This document shows positions 56,131 to 64,000 of a stretch of 64,000 bases of DNA, one piece after another. The DNA is taken from contig OY744461.1 in NCBI GenBank assembly GCA_963556145.1, positions 8,442,891 through 8,506,890 of the forward strand, given 5' to 3'. Source of the DNA: Hygrocybe punicea. Taxonomy: Eukaryota; Basidiomycota; Agaricomycetes; Agaricales; Hygrophoraceae. Every line of letters begins with the position of its first letter. Position 1 is the stretch's first letter. The notes beneath the pieces are model-generated. The model made no database searches, had not been told where the DNA came from, and saw only the letters and a list, made by a program, of their open reading frames with translations. Both the position numbers and the translations under genes were made by a program.

Positions 56131-57359
56131 CTTCCACTCCCCCCTTTCCTCCACCTCTTTATTACATTAATGTAGTTATGACCTGTAGATAGCACATATA
56201 ATTTTATTTGTTATCACATTTTGGAGACACAGGAGATAGATGAGGAATTTTTGTAATTAAATAATATGCAGATATCTAGTCACATTTTGAAACTATTTGT
56301 GTTGTTATCTCACTTGTGAACATATTGCAGAAAATAATAGTGATTCATACTGAAAATAGTGCATACAAAATACAATTTTATTGTTTTCATTATTGTGAAC
56401 CTGTATTCAGAAAAGTGAAAATGATTCAAATATTTACAATTTCTAGACCAATATCTATGGCTTTTATTGTGAGGGCAGAATTGTAGGCTATTTGGTTGCC
56501 AGATAATCAGGACCTGGCTTGTGCCTGAATTATGTCGAGACCAGAAGATCCGCCTGACAATAACATCCATAGATATCCAACCAGAAATCTTATATATTTT
56601 GGTCTTTTTCTTTTTCTGAATACATGTACACAATAATGAAACCAATAAAGCAAATAGTTTTAAAATGTGACTGGATATTTGCGCATTATTTTATCACAAA
56701 AAATACTTGTCTGTCTCCTGTGACAGGCAGTTATTCAAAGACAGGGTGCAAAGAGGATGAACACTGGCAAGAATCAAGAAATATAGAGAAGAGTGGTGAA
56801 GAAGAAGTTGGTATTGATGTTGATAGAGAATAGATATGCATTGTTATTATAATTGTTTCATATTGTAATAGTATCAAGAATTAACAAATAAATAAATGTT
56901 TGAGTTTACAGGTATGAATAGTGAATGACACAATAAACTTATGGGTTTTGCTGCAGGCACAAGACTACTACAGTAACACAAAAGACAACACAGAAACATG
57001 AATGGAAACAATGACAACTACATGACTGAAGACCACAATACAGCAACAGCAGCAACAGCAACAGCACTAAAAATGTCCAGACAAAGTCCAAACAAAATCC
57101 TAGCCAAGTTTGAGGATTAATCTAACCCCCAGGAGTCTGTCTGCAGTGAATGGTTAGATATTGGAGCTTGTCCAGTCTGGCTTGAACTCAGAAGAGGAAA
57201 GAAGTCCATATAAAAATTTGTGGGGTACAATCAGAGTAACAAACAATATTGTGCTAGGGAGGGAGGGTTGGTGAACTGATAGAATACTACAGTGAGTAAT
57301 AACTATCAGAAATAGAAATATGCTACCTGGATAAGGTGATGCTCAATGTCATATTCAAG

Positions 57360-58246
57360 ACTGTAACAAACAAAAAGTTGCTGGGACAAAGGCTTGTGAT
57401 ATCCATCAAGAACAGTGGCATCACCATGTCACTTGTTATGGTCATCAAAGCATACTGGGCATTTGTAGACTGTTAAGAACAGATGAAGAAAAAATCAACC
57501 CTGGCTTCCTGGTGCAGCACATCAAGCTCAGCCTCATGATGAACAGGCACCAGGCTGAGCCACATTGAACAAACAATTTCATTGCTCCAAGGTTCTACGG
57601 TGTTGAAAATATGTATGCTTCATGTGGAGTTGTTGCATGAGCAAAATTTGCCAAATCAGAATCTTCAACAAATATTTTTGGGGTTTTTGGAATTAGTGTA
57701 TCTAACAAAAGAATCATGACCAGACTACATATGTGTGGACAAAGCTTGCATGCTGCTCAGAACCAGTATTGCCAATGGAAGCTGGAATATCTGGAAGGAA
57801 ACTACTTGATTTATTGTGGATTCCTACCACTATGTCAACCACAGGACAGCAGACTACCTTTGTCATAAATGGTGCAATCCTGCTCCATTGAATGGATCTG
57901 CTCCAAATCTGGTTATTGTGGAACATGATAGGCAAGGAAGACCTTATTACAAACATGCTTTTAATACCCAAGTGAGTATTAGATGATTTCATTTTAACTT
58001 GTATTGAAATTGATAATATTAATAGGCATGTGAGCAACTGAATGCATGGCTGGGTGGATTTGAACCTATTCTCAAAAGAATACTTCCTTATAATTTTGAC
58101 TGGTTTTTACATGCAATGTTGTTTCTTCACACAGAACATGTCATCGACAAGCAAAACTCAAAAGGTGCTCAGAAGAATGAAGATGAAGATGAAGATGAGG
58201 ATGTGGACTATGGAATTGATATCGACAGACATTGGAATACTTGATG
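57360..58246 (+). pseudogene. KDZ-associated (CxC-type) protein relic inside the CCTAGG element
   Basis: Pieces in order over two frames: VAGTKACDIHQEQWHHHV followed by HQSILGICRLLR; FIAPRFYGVENMYASCGVVA; KFAKSESSTNIFGVFGIS; VDKACMLLRTSIANGSWNIW; LFIVDSYHYVNHRTADYLCH; CNPAPLNGSAPNLVIVEHDR; and, after an intron, CEQLNAWLGGFEPILKR and NFDWFLHAMLFLHTEHVIDK. These match mushroom proteins carrying cysteine clusters associated with KDZ transposases, usually of unknown function. Stops and at least one frameshift (near 57715) break it. The preserved D/H-rich VDSYHYVNH block may be part of an RNase H-like fold. Family name is from memory. Confidence 0.6.
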
Positions 58247-58460
58247 GCATTTTTCTCGATAATATATATAAGCAATCAAGCTGAATAGTCATTAAATCAA
58301 CTGATTCTAGTTCCAGTCTTAAAGTTGTATTAGCTTCAATATCAGTGAAAATATATAAAGCAAGCCCAATAAAAGGCTTTCATGCTTTACATTGAGCTAT
58401 GTAGGACATTGAGATGTAACCAACTTAAAAAGTAAGTCAAATAACAGCAAAATAGTTAAG

Positions 58461-58960
58461 AAAAGCCGAGTTTTTTTAGGGATTCCCTAGGGACAACTTG
58501 AATAAAAATCTAGAGCTAACAAGCTAAATCAAAGGCTTTGAAGCTTTGAATTGAACAATAACAAAAAAAATGGTAACAACTTGAATAGTGATTGATAAGC
58601 AAAATGATTGAGAAAAGCCGAGTTTTTTACGGATTCCCTAGGGACTCCCTAGGGACAACTTGAATAAAAATCTAGAGCTAACAAGCCAAATCAAAGGCTT
58701 TGAAGCTTTGAATTGAACTGTAACAAAATAATGGTAACAATATGAATAGTGATTGAGATATAAACAAAATGATTGAGAAAAGCCAAGTTTTTTACGGATT
58801 CCCTAGGGACAACTTGAATAAAAATCTAGAGCTAACAAGCCAAATCAAAGGCTTTGAAGCTTTAAATTGAACTGTAACAACAAAATGGTAACAACTTGAA
58901 TAGTGATTGAGATATAAGCAAAATGGTTATGAAAAGCCAAGTTTTTTAGGGATTCCCTAG
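58461..58960 (+). repeat. Tandem repeat, three units of 152-165 bp
   Basis: Each unit starts AAAAGCCRAGTTTTTTA, contains a CCCTAGGGAC palindrome, CTAGAGCTAACAAGC and CAAAGGCTTTGAAGCTTT, and ends near ATAGTGATTGA. Starts at 58461, 58613, 58778 and 58932. The unit beginning is the same sequence as the inner edge of the terminal inverted repeat, so the right end has been multiplied. Confidence 0.9.
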
Positions 58961-59059
58961 GGAGTAAAATTTGATGAAATTGGGATTTTCAGATGGAATC
59001 CCTAGGGACTCCCTAGGTCATGTTGGATGAAATGTAGTCCCTAGGGAGTCCCTACTGTC

Positions 59060-60010
59060 CCTAGGGAGTCCCTAGGGAGTGGGTAGGAACGCGTGGTAGA
59101 GTGAAAAGTACTGAAAACAACGATTGGCACACTGACCTGTATTGAGTGCATGTTTTGGAATTGCTTAGTTGTGCATAGTGAGCATGGAATGTCAAAGAAA
59201 ATATATAAAGAAAGCTGAGGGAGGTACTATACATCATCCAAATCAGAATCAGAATTGGTATGTAGCAGCTCAACTTGAGGGATTGGATAGGCCAGGCAAA
59301 GCATTTGCACAACTCTGCAACAGTTAAACAATTCTGTTGCTTGATCATTTCATCAAGAAAAAAATTATACTTCTTCACTCACATTTCCTGAACAACAGCT
59401 TTGAATCCCCCAAACTAAGTGTTTGTCATCTCAGCAGCTAGGAATTGAAGATCCATTTTCCATTCTCCATAAGATCAGGGAATCGAGCTGGGTTGCACCA
59501 TTCATTGCAGAAGTTGTCAGATTCACAGTGTTTCATTGGAATACATCCACAGGGAGGGCACATCAGTCAAAGTAGTGGTTATTTGTGGCATTGAGATGCT
59601 TCCTGATGTGACAGTTATTGTCAAAAAAGATGACGCTGGGCAGTGACTGGGGTGTAGGGAATAGTTTTTGGTGGAAGAGCTGCAGCAGCAGTTAAGTAAA
59701 GTATTAGAGAGAGGAGGCAGATGCTATTAACCACAACACCATTTACAGCTTCTGAACCAAAGAATGTCACATGACCCAGTATCATGCCACAGGTAGAGAT
59801 GCAGAGTTGCTCATTGTGAGTTCTCCAGCAATTTAGTCATATATGGAGTTTCATGTTGCCTTCAGGTGATTTGTTGTCACATTCAGCTACAGGAATGGAG
59901 TCATCACCCTGTTCCACTTCCTGTGCTGAAGCTCCAGATGAGAGCACATCTTCTATATGTGGATCTGTGAAATGTTGAGAATGCTGCATTGCTGTAGGGT
60001 GATCGAAAAT
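59060..60010 (-). pseudogene. Second KDZ-associated protein relic, minus strand
   Basis: Minus-strand pieces: QHSQHFTDPHIEDVLSSGAS, SPEGNMKLHI, RTHNEQLCISTCGMILGHVT followed by FFGSEAVNGV, an intron, VIFFDNNCHIRKHLNATNNH, ALPVDVFQ, CNEWCNPARFPDLMENGKWI, AAEMTNT, FGGFKAVVQEM, and KKYNFFLDEMIKQQNCLTVA EL. The set (THNE..CV..CG.I, DNNC, LPVDVFH, CNPA, AAEM.N.WFGGF, YNFFLDE) is a well-kept order found in mushroom KDZ-associated proteins related to, but different from, the one at 57.4-58.2 kb. Several stops are present (for example before LNC and after TNT). Its 3' end overlaps the outer end of the CCTAGG element. Confidence 0.6.
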
Positions 60011-60689
60011 ATCTGGATCATATGTACCTCAAGGTAGTAATTCTGGTACCAGTCCTTTACACCACTCCATCTTTGTTGAATAATTCCGACTCTCTGTATG
60101 TCCAAATGTCAGACTTAAGCTGAGCAGTAGAATTTTTGAGGGAGTTCAGTGCACTATCCATGAAGGCCCACCACCTGTGAAAAGCATTGAAATATCAGGA
60201 ACATCAATATAAACACATATATGTACTTTGAAAAGCTAGAGACGTGTTTCATCAACTCATCCATGTTGTTGCATATGCATCCTAGATGTCTCGCAAATTC
60301 ATTGCAGGAGAGCTCTTCAATGCTGCACACAGGTTTATATATTCAGATGGATCCATATAAGAAGAGAGGAACTACTCACTTTCCACTTTGTAGGCGCATC
60401 ACTCCTCAATCTTATGAGTAATACATGCTACGAGAGGGAGAAGTGCTGGTATTACAATGGCAAACTGGGGACCACCCAGGGCCATTATGCCAGTGCCAGC
60501 GCTTTCATCCAACAATGTGTTTTGGCGATTTCCTTGGTATAAGTGTAACATTTCAGTGACTGTTTGGCCTTAAGTCCACCACGAAGAACTTGGTTAGATG
60601 CTTGAGAGATGTTGTGGGATATCTATTATGTACGAATGCTGTCAGCTACAATTCAAGACAGGGCAACCCAACCATTATGAACCTGATTT

Positions 60690-61500
60690 AAGTCTTGTCA
60701 AACCTCCTTGAACTTGGTGAGAGTATCTTCGGTGTCCTGGTGTGCTTTTTGTGTGGTGGCTTGCATACTTTGGATGAATTTGACAATGTCATCGATCAGT
60801 TCTTCATCGTGTAGGAAACCACACAGGGAGAGGGTGTAAATGGTATATGTGACTCCATCCTGGGTGGTATGGATGCTCTTGTCCATAGCATTGAAGTACA
60901 AGACAGCATTCACCTTGATGTCAGCAATGATTCCCTATACTGATGGATCAATAGACCTTCACAGACATTTCAGTATCCCTGAATTAGAATCAATAAATAT
61001 CTATGAACAGTGTCATCACCTGACACAGTGGTTTGAGGAGTTGAAATGCACAACATGTGGACAAAGCCAATTCAGCTGTGCCATTGATAGACTGTGCAGT
61101 GCATTCAAGAATGTCTAGTAGACGTCCTTGGAAAGAAGGGTCAGCTTTGATAGTGGCATCCATCCTGGTACAAGTAGGAATAAGTGGCTAATGCTGTCAC
61201 TTGGATTGAGTGGGTCTTATGTAGTGTTCGTAAAATCCCTCCAGAATAGATAAAACCTGTATGACCACCGAATTGTCACTTTGCATCCAAATGCAGTTTG
61301 TCAAATGTGCAATGAGACAGACACTTGAGGCAACCATGGCATCTGCTGGATGCATTGCATCCAATGAGTTACTCACATTGAATGTCATGATAGCATCAGA
61401 GATGGTATTCAACATTGCACAAAAGCAATCCAGATATCTCAAAGACATAGAAAATATGCTATGAAATTTCTGAGGAAGGCTTCTGGTGATAAGCTTCAAT
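60690..61500 (-). pseudogene. Possible STAND/NLR-type N-terminal domain relic
   Basis: Minus-strand pieces: FHSIFSMSLRYLDCFCAMLN, VSNSLDAMHPADAMVASSVC, IWMQSDNSVVIQVLSILEGF YEH, then CTAQSINGTAELALSTCCAF and a Gln/Thr-rich helical MQATTQKAHQDTEDTLTKFK. The HPADA...V....V...N...VIQVL.I...FYE pattern resembles helical N-terminal domains of fungal NACHT/STAND proteins. No nucleotide-binding domain follows. Weak. Confidence 0.25.
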
Positions 61501-61621
61501 TGTTGCAGAAATTGGTACCATCAAATAAGGGGCAGGGGCTCTTAGATCTCAATAAGGTGGGCAGTCAAACATAAGCTCTGAGTAAGTGGGTCAGGCAACC
61601 TGAGTGTGCTCAGCTAATCGC

Positions 61622-61772
61622 TGTAGTGGTTGTGCCTGACAGATCACGTGACCAGTCCCTTAGTCAGTAGCCCTTCCGGATGTAGTAGTCAGTTCATCCT
61701 TCCTATCCAGTCCACCTTTCCCTCTGAGTCCTGCCTGTGTGAGCCCCTGAGAGGTCCCTCAGGACCTCTCCA
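61622..61772 (-). mobile_element. MITE copy 4
   Basis: 151 bp, TGTAGTGGTTGTGCCTGAC to GGACCTCTCCA, same orientation as copy 2. The palindromic end has changed to GGTCCCTCAGGACC while remaining palindromic, a compensated change. No clear direct repeat at this copy. Confidence 0.75.
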
Positions 61773-62932
61773 TCATGACTTGCCGACTGGAGCATTTTCA
61801 AGATGACCCTTCTTCTGCTGTACAGTTACATACATGACTTTAACAGAAGGTGACCATAATGCATGATGTCCATCTCTTCTGTTCAAAGCAGTGCCCTCAG
61901 CCTTCCACATGCTGTGCTGTCATGGCCTGGTATATGTGTGTAGGATGACAGCAGGTGTAAATTGCCTAATTTCATCCTTCTTCCACCATTCTCAACAACG
62001 AATAGCAAACAAGATGTAGAACGATATCCCTAGTCATTCCTTGACATCTCCTTGGACCTCAATGTAGAGGGGCTCACCGAAGCCATGTTCAATGCCTTTC
62101 TACTTCTTGAACCTTGGTATTGGGGCCAGAGATTGTATGTAGATTCAAAGCTTACTCAAATGAAGATCCTATTAATTCAGCACACAGTGTTGAGCACCAT
62201 CTTGTTCCTGAGATTATGAATGCCATTGTCCATCAAGGAGATCATTACTATGAAGCCATTGCCAAAAGTGTCAAGACCACTGTAGAAGTTCTGGATCATG
62301 TGGATCCATATCCCCTTTATATCTGACTCCATTCCTGTCCATTTCCATTCCTGTATCATCAATTCTGCTCGATTCTGGTCCCTCCTATTGACCCCGCTCC
62401 GAATTCCACTTCCAGAATCGTTCCCACTCGCGATGCAATGTCCTTAATGACCTGGAATCAGTATGTATATAGTTGTATATATATATCCTCGTTTCCCATC
62501 CCCTAGTACATAGCACCAACCTCCTGTCTCACTCTCCACTTCCTCCCCTATCACTTACAGCCTTCCCTTGTAGCACATAGTTACCATAGCATGGGATTCC
62601 ACCAGTAGTATAAAAGTAGTACATTTACACTACAAGATATATAGAAGGATACATCTTATCATCCCACTTCAGTTGTATTTCTTACCTCTCTTCATTTTGT
62701 CTTCAACCTACTTTCCCTCTGATCTGGAACCCCTGGATTCGGGTTGGATTCATTAGACTTCTCTATAGAAACTGAATTCCTCGGATCATTTCTTAGCTGA
62801 TCACACCTCTCTGTAGATTCCCATTCCGGATCTACAACATAACTCGCCGTTACACTGCAAATGATGGTTTTACCTTCGCCAAGGATGCTCTGGCATTTTG
62901 TGAAGTTTTTTTCAACAAAAACACCTCTCACC
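61773..62932. other. AT-moderate intergenic region, no gene supported
   Basis: Includes a TATATATA tract near 62470-62486 and short open frames without motifs. Nothing nameable found. Confidence 0.4.
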
Positions 62933-64000
62933 TAGTGTTGCCGAAGTCCGGTTTGGTCTGGTTTTCGGCCTTTTTGGCTGAACCAAAAACCAGACCCTTG
63001 GTTCAGTTCGACCCCCCCGCTGAACCAGAACTGGAACCGCATGGGACCGTTCCATGCGATCCGGTCTGCGTTCCGATGCGGTTTGAACCGCGAACCACCT
63101 TCCTCCACTCTCAAATTTCCTCGCAAGTCGCAGCACCACGTCAATTGACGTGGGCCTGGGGTTGCGAGGAGTTGGGGGGGTGGGGAGGAAGGGGGGGACC
63201 ATCCGCTGCCGTGGGTGCTGCATCGCTGCCGGCGCCGTTGTTGCAACTGCTGCCCTTGCCGCCGTCGCTGCTGCTGCTCCTGTCGCCGTCGCTGCTGCTG
63301 CTGCTGTCGCTGTCGCTGCTGCCGCTGCTGTCGATGCTGCTGCTGCCATAGCTGCTGTTGCCGCTGCCGTAGCTACGCTGCTGCTGCTGCTGCTGCTGCC
63401 GCCGTAGCTGATGCTGCTGTTGCTGCTGCCATAGCTGCTGTTGCCGTAGCTGCTGCCGTTGCTGCTGCCGTTGTTGCCGCTGCCGTTTTCATTGCAGCCG
63501 TGGCTGCTGCCACTGCTGCTGGGGTTGCTGTGGGGCTGCTGCCACATCCACGCTCACGGGCGTCATGGAGTTGTGGGGGGTAAGTATAAGTGAAAAATAA
63601 AAAATACGTATCTTAGCAGCGGGGGTGGGCGCACCACTCCCCACTGTGTCCTGTTCTCGCTACATTCCCTGGTTCCATCGTGGGCGTGGTGTGGGCGTGG
63701 GCATGGTGTTGGTGTGGGTGTGGTTTTGGCATGGGCGTGGGCAGGCGTGGGTGAGGGCATGGGCATGGGCGTGGGCCATGGGGAGCTTCTTTGTGTAAGA
63801 AAATGTTAGTAAAGTATGAAATAAACTATTTACTTACCGATGTTGGGCTGTTATCGTTCATTGATGTTGTTGTTGAGTCGAATCCGCGGGGATTCGCGTG
63901 TATGTTTAAGGTCACATGACCCAAGTTCTCGCGAGTACATACACAAAAATTAACACAAAAATTGAATATTGCAGTATCTACGTACAATAAGTTCACGGTT
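62933..64000 (-). mobile_element. Non-autonomous hAT element, copy D, inverted relative to copy A and cut by the window end
   Basis: Begins TAGTGTTGCCGAAGTCC next to CTCTCACC, the expected 8-bp target whose second copy would lie beyond the window. It reads as the reverse of copy A: GGTTTG/GAACCG subterminal words, CTG/GCC triplet core (63200-63545), the GGGCGTGG/CATGGGC minisatellite (63670-63780), and the same inner sequence ending GTACAATAAGTTCACGG at the window edge. Confidence 0.88.

Larger units (their letters stand above)
54277..59109. mobile_element. 4.8-kb element with long CCTAGG-rich terminal inverted repeats
   Basis: Ends ACTTTTCACTCTACCA (54277) and TGGTAGAGTGAAAAGT (59109). The inverted repeats extend about 190-240 bp (54277-54515 and 58917-59109) and are largely built of GTCCCTAGGGAC palindromes. 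Between are a CAG-repeat tract, a KDZ-associated pseudogene and a tandem repeat of the inner end. I could not settle the target duplication. It starts only 14 bp after the split MITE's flanking repeat. Confidence 0.8.

Noticed and set aside
54277..59109. Assigning a 3-bp target duplication (ACT) to the CCTAGG element
   Set aside because: The bases next to the two ends do not form a consistent direct repeat for any single choice of border.
1..64000. tRNA, rRNA or riboswitch genes
   Set aside because: No stretch showed the box A/box B words with a cloverleaf, nor rRNA core sequences; TTCAAACC-type matches all fall in hAT subterminal arrays.

Overview
The window looks like a repeat-rich part of a mushroom-forming basidiomycete (Agaricomycete-like) genome. 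Introns are short (about 40-70 bp, GT..AG). There is no operon layout, rRNA, tRNA or CRISPR that I can see. Recognisable host genes are few: a fragment of a periplasmic-binding-protein-like secreted protein, a P450 fragment, an HNH-domain protein, a BCS1-like AAA fragment, a Ste6-like ABC transporter and a multi-exon membrane protein. Most of these are broken. Nearly everything else is transposable elements, often nested, so this is an old transposon sink with some young insertions.

Layout. 1-1461: 3' part of a Helitron. 1937-3682: host gene fragments. About 3.9-15.3 kb: a second Helitron of the same family, encoding Rep, Pif1 helicase and a C-terminal ubiquitin-protease-like domain. It is cut by an apparently intact Tc1/mariner element (10050-13592, TA target duplication) that carries a DD34E transposase and, on the other strand, a five-exon accessory gene with a SAM-like C-terminus. 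15.8-17.5 kb: P450 fragment and HNH gene. 17.8-23.1 kb: an inactivated tyrosine-recombinase retrotransposon (Ngaro/DIRS-like). 24.6-25.7 kb: BCS1-like pseudogene. 26.4-28.1 kb: a host gene split by a non-autonomous hAT element. 29.6-33.7 kb: a strong 110-bp-arm hairpin, then an internally inverted ABC transporter pseudogene and other gene scraps. 34.1-37.0 kb: a roughly 800-bp-arm palindrome whose left arm holds a second hAT element. 37.9-42.3 kb: an unrelated, classical Helitron relic with a MITE inside. 42.5-46.0 kb: host-like genes, one split by a third hAT element. 47.2-59.1 kb: a nest of a hAT transposase relic, a short MITE, a 6.07-kb P-superfamily-like element with a Ulp1-type protease, and a 4.8-kb element with CCTAGG-rich inverted ends. 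59.1-61.5 kb: further KDZ-associated and other pseudogene relics. 62.9 kb to the end: a fourth hAT copy, inverted relative to the first.

Theme. Five unrelated insertion families have target duplications readable in the sequence: TA for Tc1/mariner; 8 bp for hAT (three copies); 4 bp for the MITE (two copies); 7-9 bp for the P-like element. Most premature stops in the older elements are consistent with C-to-T change, many of them as CGA to TGA, which suggests deamination of methylated CpG or a RIP-like process. The parts most worth following up are the two-gene mariner element, the protease-bearing Helitron, the P-like/Ulp1 element, the CCTAGG-ended element and the triplet-repeat-cored hAT family. 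All family calls come from motif recognition by eye; no database search was run.
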